Shown piece by piece: positions 42,016 through 50,399 of a DNA stretch of 64,000 nt. This stretch comes from Saccharopolyspora hirsuta (GTDB lineage Bacteria; Actinomycetota; Actinomycetes; Mycobacteriales; Pseudonocardiaceae). Numbering within the stretch: the stretch's first letter is position 1; each line of letters opens with the position of its first letter. The translations under genes and the position numbers were made by a program. The notes below the pieces were generated by a model. The model was not told the DNA's origin, searched no databases, and worked only from the letters and a program-made list of their open reading frames with translations. Location of the stretch: assembly GCF_008630535.1 (NCBI RefSeq), contig NZ_VWPH01000010.1, positions 1 to 64,000 on the forward strand, in the 5' to 3' direction.

Positions 42016-43497
42016 ATGACCGCCACGGACAACGGGTCCACCGTGGACGCCTCCACCACGACGAGCTCCCGGCTCTACACCTACGACCTGGCCCCGACGA
42101 AGAAGGAAGGGCGCCGGTGGGGCGCCTACAACGTCTTCACGCTGTGGGGCAACGACGTGCACAGCCTCGGCAACTACGCCTTCGCGATCGGGCTGTTCGC
42201 GCTCGGGTTGAACGTGTGGGGCATCCTGGCCGCCTTCGTGCTCGCCTCGCTGCTGCTGTTCCTGCTGCTGACGCTGTCCGGGTACATGGGGCACAAGACG
42301 GGCGTGCCGTTCCCGGTCATGAGCCGGATCGCGTTCGGCACCAAGGGCGCGCAGATCCCCGCCGCCGTCCGCGGCGTGGTCGCCATCGCCTGGTTCGGCA
42401 TCCAGACCTACCTCGCCTCCGAGGTGCTGAGCACCTTGCTGGTGGCCATGTTCCCGTCGCTGCAGGTGCTGGAGGGACAGTCCGCGCTCGGGTTGTCGCT
42501 GCTCGGCTGGATCACGTTCCTGGCGCTGTGGGTGGTCCAGGTGCTCATCGCCAGCTACGGCATGCACGTCATCCGCAAGTACATGGCGATCGCCGCGCCG
42601 ACCATCCTGATCACGATGTGCGCGCTGGCGATCTGGATGTTCATCCGCGCCGACGGCTCGATCGCGCTGTCCAACGCGCAGCCGTTCACCGGCGGTGAGA
42701 TGTGGCTGCAGATCCTGCAGGCAGCCGCGCTCTGGGTGGTCATCTACGGGACGTTCGTGCTGAACTTCTGCGACTTCACCCGGTCCGCCAAGAGCCGCCA
42801 GTCGATCATCCGCGGCAACCTGATCGGCATCCCGGTGAACATGCTGTTCTTCGCCGTCATCGTGGTGGTGCTCAGCGGCGCGCAGTTCAAGCTCGACGGC
42901 AGGGTGATCACCAGCCCGACCGACATCGTGCAGACCATCCCGAACATGGTGCTGCTGGCCGCCGCGTCGATCGCGCTCATCGTGCTGACCATCGCGGTGA
43001 ACCTGCTGGCCAACTTCGTGGCCCCGATCTACGTGCTGGTCAACCTGTTCCCGCGGCAGCTGAACTTCCGGAAGGCCGCGCTGGTCAGCGCCGTCATCGG
43101 GCTGGTCATCCTGCCGTGGAACCTCTACAACAACCCGGTCGTGGTGAACTACTTCCTGGGCGGTCTCGGCGCGCTGCTCGGCCCGCTGTTCGGCGTGATC
43201 ATGGCCGACTACTGGCTGATCCGGCGGACCCGGGTGAACGTCCCGGCGCTCTACAGCGAGGACGCGCACGGCGAGTACCACTACACCCGCGGGTACAACC
43301 CGAAGGCGATCGCGGCGTTCATCCCGGCCGCGGCGATCGCGGTCGTCGTGGCGCTGGTGCCGGTGTTCAGCGCGGCCGCCGGGTTCTCCTGGTTCATCGG
43401 CGCGGCCCTGGGCGCGGTCATCTACGCGGTGATCGCCGACCGCAAGCCCGACGCGGCCGATGTGGACGGCGAGTCGATCGCCGTGGCCGCCGAGTGA
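42016..43497 (+). CDS. NCS1-family nucleobase/hydantoin permease
   Basis: The 493-residue product has about 12 membrane helices and the NCS1 signature pattern: WGAYNVFTLWGNDVHSLGNY near the first helix, GVPFPVMSRIAFGTKGAQIP near 100, GVVAIAWFGIQTYLAS near 125, and FCDFTRSAKSRQSIIRGNLIG near 255. This family (Mhp1, PucI, CodB) imports hydantoins, allantoin, purines or pyrimidines with Na+ or H+. GGAGG lies seven bases before the ATG. With the racemase and deaminase downstream it points to uptake of a hydantoin- or purine-like ring. The substrate remains open. Confidence 0.9.
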   Translation: MTATDNGSTVDASTTTSSRLYTYDLAPTKKEGRRWGAYNVFTLWGNDVHSLGNYAFAIGLFALGLNVWGILAAFVLASLLLFLLLTLSGYMGHKTGVPFPVMSRIAFGTKGAQIPAAVRGVVAIAWFGIQTYLASEVLSTLLVAMFPSLQVLEGQSALGLSLLGWITFLALWVVQVLIASYGMHVIRKYMAIAAPTILITMCALAIWMFIRADGSIALSNAQPFTGGEMWLQILQAAALWVVIYGTFVLNFCDFTRSAKSRQSIIRGNLIGIPVNMLFFAVIVVVLSGAQFKLDGRVITSPTDIVQTIPNMVLLAAASIALIVLTIAVNLLANFVAPIYVLVNLFPRQLNFRKAALVSAVIGLVILPWNLYNNPVVVNYFLGGLGALLGPLFGVIMADYWLIRRTRVNVPALYSEDAHGEYHYTRGYNPKAIAAFIPAAAIAVVVALVPVFSAAAGFSWFIGAALGAVIYAVIADRKPDAADVDGESIAVAAE

Positions 43498-43502
43498 CAC
43501 CT

Positions 43503-43535
43503 GCGGCCGGGCCCGCCGCTCGCGGGCCCGGCCGC
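43503..43535 (+). terminator. Hairpin after NCS1 permease gene
   Basis: GCGGCCGGGCCCGC and GCGGGCCCGGCCGC-type arms form a stem of about 14 bp with a five-base loop, six bases after the stop. It may end or attenuate transcription before the racemase gene. Confidence 0.6.
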
Positions 43536-43600
43536 GGCCCCGCGAGCCGGGGCACCAGCAACGCGAACTCGGCGACGAGTTCCCCGGAGAAGGTTGGACA

Positions 43601-44326
43601 ATGCGCATTCTGGTCGTGAACGTCAACACCACCGCCGCCATCACCGACGCCATCGGTGCGCAGGCCGCCGGTGCGGCGTCTCCCGGCACCGAGATCGTTC
43701 CCCTCACCCCGTCCTTCGGCGCGGAGTCGGTGGAGGGCAACTACGAGAGCTACCTCGCCGCGATCGCGGTGATGGAGACCGTGCGGGCCTACCCGGAGCC
43801 GTTCGACGCCATCATCCAGGCCGGTTACGGCGAGCACGGCCGGGAGGGGCTGCAGGAGCTGTTCGACGTCCCGGTCGTCGACATCACCGAGGCCGCCGCC
43901 AGCACCGCGCAGTTCCTCGGCCGCACCTACTCGGTGGTGACCAGCCTGGACCGCACCGTCCCGCTGATCGAGGAGCGGCTGCACGTCGCCGGGCTCAGCG
44001 CGCGGTGCGCGTCGGTGCGCGCCAGCGGGATGGCCGTCCTGGACCTCGAACGCGATCCGGACGCCGCGGTGGACGCCATCGTCGAGCAGGCGGTGCGCGC
44101 CGTGGAGGACGACCGCGCGGAGGTCATCTGCCTGGGCTGCGGCGGCATGTCCGGTCTCGACGAGCGGGTGGTCGAGCGCACCGGGGTGCCCGTCGTGGAC
44201 GGCGTGGCCGCCGCGGTGACCATCGCCGAGTCGCTCGTCCGCCTGGGCCTGACCACGTCCAAGGTCCGCACCTACGCCGCGCCGCGGCCGAAGCGGATGC
44301 TGAACTGGCCGCCGAAGCTGGGCTGA
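43601..44326 (+). CDS. Asp/Glu/hydantoin racemase-family protein
   Basis: The 241-residue product follows the hydantoin/allantoin racemase pattern: MRILVVNVNTTAAITDAIG at the start, PSFGAESVEGNYESY near 38, and LGCGGMSGL near 180. Two-base racemases of this family use two Cys residues. The second is present in LGCGG, but the first position (ACF in relatives) reads AGYGEHG near residue 75, with Gly in place of Cys. That is like one-Cys decarboxylases/isomerases rather than a racemase, so activity is uncertain. It lies about 100 bp after the permease gene and is probably part of the same pathway. Confidence 0.82.
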   Translation: MRILVVNVNTTAAITDAIGAQAAGAASPGTEIVPLTPSFGAESVEGNYESYLAAIAVMETVRAYPEPFDAIIQAGYGEHGREGLQELFDVPVVDITEAAASTAQFLGRTYSVVTSLDRTVPLIEERLHVAGLSARCASVRASGMAVLDLERDPDAAVDAIVEQAVRAVEDDRAEVICLGCGGMSGLDERVVERTGVPVVDGVAAAVTIAESLVRLGLTTSKVRTYAAPRPKRMLNWPPKLG

Positions 44327-44373
44327 GGAGCCCGGTGGCGGCGGACCGCGCCACCACCGGCTCTCGACCCAGA

Positions 44374-44387
44374 AATGGTATACCAAA
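44374..44387 (+). promoter_or_regulatory. GntR-type operator site C
   Basis: AATGGTATACCAAA is a near-perfect copy of TTTGGTATACCAAA (12 of 14), six bases before the deaminase -10 element. Confidence 0.6.
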
Positions 44388-44392
44388 GGTGC

Positions 44393-44398
44393 TAGGGT
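44393..44398 (+). promoter_or_regulatory. -10 element of deaminase gene, leaderless start
   Basis: TAGGGT fits TANNNT and ends six bases before the ATG at 44405. There is no ribosome-binding site, so the mRNA is probably leaderless. Confidence 0.45.
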
Positions 44399-44404
44399 TG
44401 GCGC

Positions 44405-44905
44405 ATGGACGAACCGCAGACCATCGGCGAGCAGGACCGGCTGCACCTGCGGCGCTGCGTCGAACTCGCCCGCGAAGCGCTGGAGGACGGTGACGAGCCG
44501 TTCGGCTCCGTGCTCGTGGACGGGCGCGGCACCGTGCGCTTCGAAGACCGCAACCGCGTCAAGGGCGGCGACGCCACCCGCCACCCCGAGTTCGAGATCG
44601 CGCGCTGGGCCGCCGCGCACCTCTCCCCCGCCGAACGCAGCGAGAGCACCGTCTACACCTCCGGCGAGCACTGCCCGATGTGCAGCGCCGCGCACGCCTG
44701 GGTCGGGCTCGGGCGCATCGTCTACGCGACGAGCACCGAGCAGCTGACCGGGTGGCACCGCGAGTGGGGGCTCCCCGCGGGGCCGGTCGCCGCGCTGCCC
44801 GTCAACGCCGTCGCACCGGGTGTTCCGGTGTCCGGGCCCGATCCGGAACTGGCCGACGAGGTTCGCGGGCTGCACGCCCGCCTGCACGGCGTGGACGCGC
44901 GCTAG
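44405..44905 (+). CDS. Nucleoside deaminase-family protein
   Basis: The 166-residue product has the deaminase zinc site in variant form: TRHPEFEIARWAAAHL (HPE instead of HAE, near residue 60) and SGEHCPMCSAAHAW (two Cys, near 95). It otherwise resembles guanine/cytosine deaminase-like proteins. It probably deaminates a base or ring-opened product of the imported compound. Expression is likely controlled by the operator directly upstream. It converges on the GntR gene, and the two stop codons share CTAG. Confidence 0.8.
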   Translation: MDEPQTIGEQDRLHLRRCVELAREALEDGDEPFGSVLVDGRGTVRFEDRNRVKGGDATRHPEFEIARWAAAHLSPAERSESTVYTSGEHCPMCSAAHAWVGLGRIVYATSTEQLTGWHREWGLPAGPVAALPVNAVAPGVPVSGPDPELADEVRGLHARLHGVDAR

Positions 44906-45552
44906 GACTCCGTCGCGCGCTGACGCGCTGCGGCCATGCCCTGGCCCGCGGCGAGGTGCTCGGCGATCAGCCGCTCCACCCGCGCCACGTCCCGGTCGGC
45001 GATGGCCGCGTAGAGGCCTTCGTGCTGCTCGGCGATCGCGGTCAGGTCGTCGTGCTGGCCCAGCAGCCAGCGCATCCGCCCGCTCATGACCCGCTCCAGC
45101 TCGCTGAGCAGCTCGTTGGCCGCCAGCGAGGTCACCACCTCGTGGAAGTCGGCCGCCGCGCGCCGCGCCCGCACCTCGTCACCGGCGCGCGCCGCGGCCA
45201 GCTCGACGTCCAGCACCTCCCGGAGCCGGGCCAGACCTTCGCGGGTGCGCCGCTGCGCGGCCAGCTTGAAGGTGAGCGCTTCGAACGCCCCGCGCACCTC
45301 GTTGAGGTCCGCGACGTCGGAGGCGGTGAACTCCCGCACCACCGCCCAGCTGCGCGGCCGGGGCGTCACCAGGCCCTCGGCCACCAGCGAGCGCAGCGCA
45401 TCGCGCACCGGGAGGCGGCTCACCCCCAGCTCCGCCGCGAGGTCGCGCTCCACGAGCCTGCTGCCCGGGGCCCGGACCCCGTCGAGGATCTCGTCGCGGA
45501 GCTGGCGCATCACCCGCTCCGACTCCGGCTCGAAGCTCGCTGCCTGTGTCAT
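44902..45552 (-). CDS. GntR-family regulator, FCD subfamily
   Basis: The 216-residue product has an N-terminal winged HTH (VMRQLRDEILDGVRAPG, LGVSRLPVRDALRSLVAEGL, near 14-65) and an FCD ligand domain (AADFHEVVTSLAAN near 130; EHEGLYAAIADRD-like block near 185). It borders the permease/racemase/deaminase group. The three TTTGGTATACCAAA-like sites in that group are the right size for an FCD-type dimer, so it is the best candidate for their binder. No such site was seen before its own gene. Confidence 0.85.
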   Translation of the reverse strand: MTQAASFEPESERVMRQLRDEILDGVRAPGSRLVERDLAAELGVSRLPVRDALRSLVAEGLVTPRPRSWAVVREFTASDVADLNEVRGAFEALTFKLAAQRRTREGLARLREVLDVELAAARAGDEVRARRAAADFHEVVTSLAANELLSELERVMSGRMRWLLGQHDDLTAIAEQHEGLYAAIADRDVARVERLIAEHLAAGQGMAAARQRATES

Positions 45553-45625
45553 CGGTTCACGTCCCCATCGCGGTCTGGACCGCCATCGTATCGGCGCAGC
45601 CCGCGGCCGCGCCCCACCACCTCGA

Positions 45626-45636
45626 TCCACAGTGGA
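45626..45636. repeat. TCCACAGTGGA recurrent near-palindrome
   Basis: A perfect copy of an 11-bp motif that recurs in the window (also 38896-38906, and TCCACTGTGGA at 60468-60478). Meaning unknown. Confidence 0.5.
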
Positions 45637-45713
45637 CCGAACCGGCTGCGGTGGTTGACCCCGGCGGCTTCCGGGTAGCGCTGGGGTGCCGCAACAGCGA
45701 GGAGGTGGCCGAA

Positions 45714-47498
45714 GTGCTGGTAGCCGATCACATCCTGGCCCGGCTGCGCGAGTGGGGCGTCGAGCACGTCTTCGCCTACGCCGGGGACGGGATCAACGGC
45801 CTGCTCGCCGCGTGGGAGCGCGCCGGGGACCGGCCCCGGTTCGTGCAGTCCCGCCACGAGGAGCTGTCCGCCTTCGAGGCGGTCGGGTACGCGAAGTTCT
45901 CCGGGCGGGTGGGGGTGTGCGCCGCGACCTCGGGACCGGGGGCGATACACCTGCTCAACGGCCTCTACGACGCCAAGCTCGACCGGGTCCCGGTGGTCGC
46001 GCTGATCGGCCAGACCGCGCGCACCGCGCTGGGCGGCTCCTACCAGCAGGAAGTGGACCTGATGGCGCTGTACAAGGACGTCGCCGCGGACTACCTGGAG
46101 ACGGTGACCGTGCCCGAGCAGCTGCCGAACGTGCTGGACCGGGCGGTGCGCACCGCGCAGGCCCGCAGCACGGTGACCGCGCTGATCATCCCGGGGGACG
46201 TGCAGACCCTGGAGTACGAGCCGCCGACGCACGAGTTCAAGATGGTGCCCTCCAGCCTGGGCATGTCCGGCGCCTCGGTGCTGCCCGACCAGGCGAGCCT
46301 GCAGCGCGCGGCCGACGTGCTGAACGCGGGTGAGCGGGTGGCGATCATGATCGGGCAGGGCGCCCGCGGCGCCGCCGAGGAGGTCGAGCAGGTCGCCGAC
46401 GTGCTCGGCGCGGGCGTGGCCAAGGCCCTGCTCGGCAAGGACGTGCTGCCCGACGACCTGCCGTTCGTCACCGGCGCGGCCGGGCTGCTGGGCACCAAGC
46501 CCTCCTACCAGCTCATGCGCGACTGCGACACGTTGCTGATGGTCGGCTCCAGCTTCCCGTACAGCCAGTTCCTGCCCGAGTACGGCCAGGCGCGCGGGGT
46601 GCAGATCGACATCGACCCGAACCGCATCGGGATGCGCTACCCGTTCGAGGTCAACCTGCTCGGGGACGCGCAGCGGACGCTCAGCGCGCTGCTGCCGATG
46701 CTGCACCGCAAGGCGGACCGGTCGTGGCGGCGGAGCGTCGAGGAGGGCGTGCGCGCCTGGTGGGAGGTGATGGACCGCCGCGCCCACGTCGACGCGCGGC
46801 CGGTGAACCCGGAGCTGGTGTTCCACGAGCTGTCCCCGCTGCTGCCCGACGACGTCATCCTGACCTCGGACTCCGGTTCGGCGGCGAACTGGTACGCGCG
46901 GCACCTGAAGGTCCGGCGCGGGATGCGCGCCTCGCTGTCCGGGACGCTGGCCACGATGGGGCCCGGTGCGCCCTACGCGACGGGGGCGAAGTTCGCGCAC
47001 CCCGACCGCCCGGTGATCGCCCTGGTCGGGGACGGCGCGATGCAGATGAACGGGCTGAACGAGCTGATCACCATGGCGCACTACTGGCGGGAGTGGTCGG
47101 ACCCGCGGGTGGTCGTCGCGGTGCTGAACAACGGCGACCTCAACCAGGTGACCTGGGAGCTGCGCGCGATGAGCGGTGCCCCGCAGTTCATCCCGTCGCA
47201 GCGCATCCCGGACGTCGGGTACGCGGCGCTGGCCCAGCAGCTGGGGCTGCGGGCGACCAGGGTCGACGATCCCGGCCAGGTGGGTGCGGCCTGGCAGCAG
47301 GCGCTGTCCGCGGACCGGCCGTGCGTGCTGGAGTTCGTCACCGATCCGACGGTGCCGCCGATCCCGCCGCGCGCCGACCTCGACCAGCTGGAGAAGGTGG
47401 CCAGCTCGCTGCTCAAGGGCGATCCCGAGGCGTGGTCGGTGGTCCGGGAGGGCGTGAAGGCCAAGGTCCAGGAGTTCCTGCCGGGCAGCCGGGACTGA
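45714..47498 (+). CDS. Thiamine-diphosphate-dependent enzyme (pyruvate-oxidase/acetolactate-synthase-like)
   Basis: The 594-residue product has the three-domain ThDP layout. The PYR domain carries the catalytic Glu in SRHEELSAFEAVGYAKFSG (near 45), there is a middle domain with VPVVALIGQTART, and the PP domain has the ThDP-Mg motif GDGAMQMNG...LNNGDLNQ (near 435-465). The pattern is closest to pyruvate oxidase-type and uncharacterised thiamine-pyrophosphate-requiring proteins, which decarboxylate a 2-keto acid. GTG at 45714 was chosen since GAGGAGG lies eight bases upstream. No operon partners are visible. Confidence 0.85.
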   Translation: MLVADHILARLREWGVEHVFAYAGDGINGLLAAWERAGDRPRFVQSRHEELSAFEAVGYAKFSGRVGVCAATSGPGAIHLLNGLYDAKLDRVPVVALIGQTARTALGGSYQQEVDLMALYKDVAADYLETVTVPEQLPNVLDRAVRTAQARSTVTALIIPGDVQTLEYEPPTHEFKMVPSSLGMSGASVLPDQASLQRAADVLNAGERVAIMIGQGARGAAEEVEQVADVLGAGVAKALLGKDVLPDDLPFVTGAAGLLGTKPSYQLMRDCDTLLMVGSSFPYSQFLPEYGQARGVQIDIDPNRIGMRYPFEVNLLGDAQRTLSALLPMLHRKADRSWRRSVEEGVRAWWEVMDRRAHVDARPVNPELVFHELSPLLPDDVILTSDSGSAANWYARHLKVRRGMRASLSGTLATMGPGAPYATGAKFAHPDRPVIALVGDGAMQMNGLNELITMAHYWREWSDPRVVVAVLNNGDLNQVTWELRAMSGAPQFIPSQRIPDVGYAALAQQLGLRATRVDDPGQVGAAWQQALSADRPCVLEFVTDPTVPPIPPRADLDQLEKVASSLLKGDPEAWSVVREGVKAKVQEFLPGSRD

Positions 47499-47883
47499 TG
47501 CGTCGGCAGCGAGGGCACGCTGGCCACCGAGGCGACGCTCGTGCTTGGCCGCTGCTGGCTGGTGATCCAGTTCGGCGCGCTGGGCAAGTCCACATCGGAC
47601 GATGATGTCGCAGCGTCCGACGACCCGTGCGGGGGTTCGACTCGACGCGCCGCTGATGTTTGGTGTCGGGTTGGCCGGTGACTCCGGTTTCGAGCGGGGC
47701 CAGTGCGAGGTGTCGATGGCGTGCGCGGAGCGGGTTCTGCTCCCCCCGCTGTGCGCTCAGCGCCCCCGAGCACGGCGGTGGTCGCCTACGAGTTCAGCTG
47801 CCGCGAGCAGATCCGGCACGCCGAACCGGGGCGCACCCCGTCCACGTGGCGGAGCTGCTCGCGGCGCCACTGCTGGGCCGCGG
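47499..47883. other. Intergenic region without supported gene
   Basis: A 385-bp gap. It contains TCCACATCGGA at 47589-47599. No frame has a ribosome-binding site plus coding character, and no RNA gene or mobile element was recognised. Confidence 0.4.
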
Positions 47884-48075
47884 TCACTGACCGCCCTTCT
47901 GCACGTACGAGCGCACGAAGTCCTCTGCGTTCTCCTCCAGGATGTCGTCGATCTCGTCCAGGGTGGCCTCGGTGTCGTCGTTGAGCTTCTCCCGCCGCTC
48001 GCTGCCGGTCGGCACGGGCTCGTCGGCCGGGGTGTCCTCCTCGTCCGGCCGCTGCCGGTTCTTCTCCTGTCGCAT
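47884..48075 (-). CDS. pup: Prokaryotic ubiquitin-like protein Pup
   Basis: The 63-residue product begins MRQEKNRQRPDEEDTPADEP and ends with the diagnostic ERREKL, LDEIDDILEENAEDFVRSYV and QKGGQ. The C-terminal GGQ is the form that Dop deamidates to GGE before PafA ligates it to lysines; the helix before it binds the Mpa/ARC ATPase of the proteasome. The disordered N-terminus is shorter than usual. GGGAGTTGCTG precedes the ATG. The gene is solitary: dop, prcBA and mpa, its usual neighbours, are not in the window, so it is either a relocated or a second pup. Confidence 0.93.
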   Translation of the reverse strand: MRQEKNRQRPDEEDTPADEPVPTGSERREKLNDDTEATLDEIDDILEENAEDFVRSYVQKGGQ

Positions 48076-48268
48076 CAGCAACTCCCTGGTCGGCGTGTCG
48101 TCCTCATCGCTGTACCCGTTGCCGCGCCGGGAGAATCCGCGCGCGGACTGCTTCGGTGCACGTGTTCGGGGCCAGCGGCCCCGCGATTCGCCGGGCAGCA
48201 CGGCGCCGACGTCCTGCACGAGCTGCTCCAGGACGTCGGCGCGTGGCCGCCCTCGTCGCGGTGCCGGG

Positions 48269-48604
48269 CTAGCTGCGGTTCAGCGCCTGCTCCAGCTGGG
48301 CCTTGGTCATCTTGGACCGGCCCTTGATGCCCTCCCGGCGGGCGTCGTCGTAGAGCTGTTGCTTGGTCCGGCCGCCCGGGCCCTGGCGCTTGCCCGACCG
48401 CAGGCCGCCGCGCCGCTGCGGCGGGATGTCCCGGGTCGAGGTCCGGCTCCGCTGCTCGGCCTGCCCCTGCTGGGCACGGTCCTTGTTCACCGTGCGGGCG
48501 GCGATCTCGCTCGCCCGGTCCTCGCTCGAACCGCGTTCCCGAGCCTGCTGCTTGATGTGCTCGTACTGCCGTTCCTGCTTCTGGGTCCAGCTGCGCTGCG
48601 GCAT
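48269..48604 (-). CDS. Small basic protein, plasmid-stabilisation-like (Rho/SAP-like C-terminus)
   Basis: The 111-residue, very basic product begins MPQRSWTQKQERQYEHIKQQ, then AARTVNKDRA, RRGGLRSGKRQGPGGRTKQQ, and ends GRSKMTKAQLEQALNRS. It belongs to a family widespread in actinomycetes often annotated as plasmid stabilisation protein. The last 40 residues look like a Rho-N-terminal/SAP-type nucleic-acid-binding helix pair. No toxin or antitoxin partner is adjacent, so the plasmid-related name should not be taken literally. It is probably a small DNA- or RNA-binding protein. Confidence 0.75.
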   Translation of the reverse strand: MPQRSWTQKQERQYEHIKQQARERGSSEDRASEIAARTVNKDRAQQGQAEQRSRTSTRDIPPQRRGGLRSGKRQGPGGRTKQQLYDDARREGIKGRSKMTKAQLEQALNRS

Positions 48605-48673
48605 CTCCCTCACGTCCCTCCAGCGGGTTTCGCAGCCTGTGGCTACCCGTGCTGCCGAGGAGTACACCGGGGT

Positions 48674-50086
48674 TCACTCCGATTCGCGCTCCTCCTCGAC
48701 GCGCTCGCGGGCCTCCTCCCGGTCGGTGGCGGTGGGCTTCGACCCGGGCAGCGCCCGCCCGGCGGGCTCCCGCGTGGCCCACACCGCGACCAGGCCCACC
48801 ACGCCCGCCACCACCAGCAGGAACGCGGGCACCGGTCGCATGCCGGTCGCCGCCACGAGCGCCTCGGCGATCAGCGGCGTCGTCCCGCCGAAGAGCGCGA
48901 CCGAGATGTTGAACCCCACCGACACCGCGCCGTAGCGGACCTCGGTGGGGAACAGCGCGGGCAGCGTCGAGGGCATGGTGCTGCTGAAGCAGATCAGGGT
49001 CAGGCCGATGACCAGCAGGCCTCCGACGACCGCCGCGGTGCTGCCCACGCCGATCAGCAGGAACGCCGGGAACGACAGCACGACCAGGGCGGCGCTGCCC
49101 AGCCCGGCGATCGGCAGCCGCCCGATCCGGTCGGAGAACCGGCCGAGCACCACGATCAGGCCCATCACCAGCACCATCGTCGCCAGCACCAGGGACAGCG
49201 CGCTGGTGTGCTGGAAGCCCAGCACCGCGGTCAGGTACGTGGGCATGTACGCGGTGAGCATGTAGTTGGTCACGTTGAACACCAGCACCAGCCCGATGCA
49301 CTTGAGCATCGGGCGCCAGTGCTCGCCGAAGATCGTGCGCAGGCCGCGCCAAGTGGCCGAGGGTTGCTGCGCACCGGAGCTCGCCCGGTAGGCCGGGCTC
49401 TCCTCCAGCCGGAACCGCAGGTAGAGGCCGATGATGCCGAGCGGTCCGGCCAGCAGGAACGGGATCCGCCACCCCCAGGTCAGCAGGTCCTGCGGGGACA
49501 TCGCCACGGTCAGCAGGGTGACCAGCCCCGCGCCCAGCGAGTAGCCGGTCAGGGTGCCGAACTCCAGCCACGACGCCATGAAACCGCGGCGCCGGTCCGG
49601 GGCGTACTCCGAGACGAAGGTCGCCGCGCCGCCGTACTCCCCGCCCGTGGAGAACCCCTGCACCAGCCGTGCCACCAGCAGCAGCACCGGTGCCCAGATG
49701 CCGATGGTCGCGTAGCTGGGGATCAGCCCGATCGACAGCGTACCCAGCGCCATCGTCACCATCGTGGTGGCCAGCACGGTCCGCCGACCGATGCGGTCGC
49801 CCAGCGGCCCGAAGAAGAACCCGCCGAGCGGGCGCACCAGGAACGCCACCGCGAACGTGGCGAAGGTGGACAGCAGTTGCGCGGTCGGGTTCGCGGCCGG
49901 GAAGAACACCTGGCTGATGACCACCGCGATGTAGCTGTAGACGCCGAAGTCGAACCACTCCACGGTGTTGCCGATCGCGGCGGCCGCGACGGCGCGCTTG
50001 ACCTGGCCTTCGTCCACAATGGTCGCGTCGGGTTCGGCGCCGCCCCGCCGGCCCTCCCGGCGGCGCCGCTTCCCGGCCGACGGCAT
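48674..50086 (-). CDS. MFS metabolite:H+ symporter (MHS/ProP-like)
   Basis: The 470-residue product has 12 membrane helices with the MHS-family pattern: AIGNTVEWFDFGVYSYIA at the start, FLVRPLGGFFFGPLGDRIGRR after the second helix (near 85-105), and QGFSTGGEYGGAATFVSEY near 145. Members import osmolytes and organic acids such as proline/betaine, citrate or alpha-ketoglutarate by proton symport; the substrate here is unknown. The C-terminal 35 residues are charged and helical (EEARERVEEERES), as in ProP-type transporters with a C-terminal coil. Confidence 0.88.
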   Translation of the reverse strand: MPSAGKRRRREGRRGGAEPDATIVDEGQVKRAVAAAAIGNTVEWFDFGVYSYIAVVISQVFFPAANPTAQLLSTFATFAVAFLVRPLGGFFFGPLGDRIGRRTVLATTMVTMALGTLSIGLIPSYATIGIWAPVLLLVARLVQGFSTGGEYGGAATFVSEYAPDRRRGFMASWLEFGTLTGYSLGAGLVTLLTVAMSPQDLLTWGWRIPFLLAGPLGIIGLYLRFRLEESPAYRASSGAQQPSATWRGLRTIFGEHWRPMLKCIGLVLVFNVTNYMLTAYMPTYLTAVLGFQHTSALSLVLATMVLVMGLIVVLGRFSDRIGRLPIAGLGSAALVVLSFPAFLLIGVGSTAAVVGGLLVIGLTLICFSSTMPSTLPALFPTEVRYGAVSVGFNISVALFGGTTPLIAEALVAATGMRPVPAFLLVVAGVVGLVAVWATREPAGRALPGSKPTATDREEARERVEEERESE

Positions 50087-50399
50087 CGCACCCCACCCCC
50101 GTCACACTGGCCCCGCCCGCCCCGGCAGCCGGGTCGGACGACCTCGCCAACGAGGTACCCGCCGGTGTGGCGGCGAAACGGCGGTGCGGGTTCGAGCGCC
50201 CGGGACGCTGATCACCCCGGGGATGTCCGGCAACCGGTGGAGCGGGGTGCCCTGCCGCTACCGCGCTTCCCGCGAATCCGCGGTGCGCTGCGCGGGTTCC
50301 GTCGTTCGAGATCCGGCCCGGGCACCCCCGGCCGGGAGCCGGATGCGCTGCTGCGCACCGGCCCGCGGGTACCGCCCGGCAGAAACGAGGTCGCGGCGC
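50087..50399. other. Intergenic region without supported gene
   Basis: A 313-bp gap upstream of the MFS gene; it should hold that gene's promoter. No coding frame or RNA gene was recognised. Confidence 0.4.

Noticed and set aside
47499..47883. Several overlapping frames (for example 47602-48327) in the gap after the ThDP enzyme gene
   Set aside because: They are shadows or read through the oppositely oriented pup gene; none has start context.
48076..48219. Longer N-terminus for Pup (start at 48219)
   Set aside because: The extension is unlike Pup, and GGGAGTTGCTG directly precedes the ATG at 48075.
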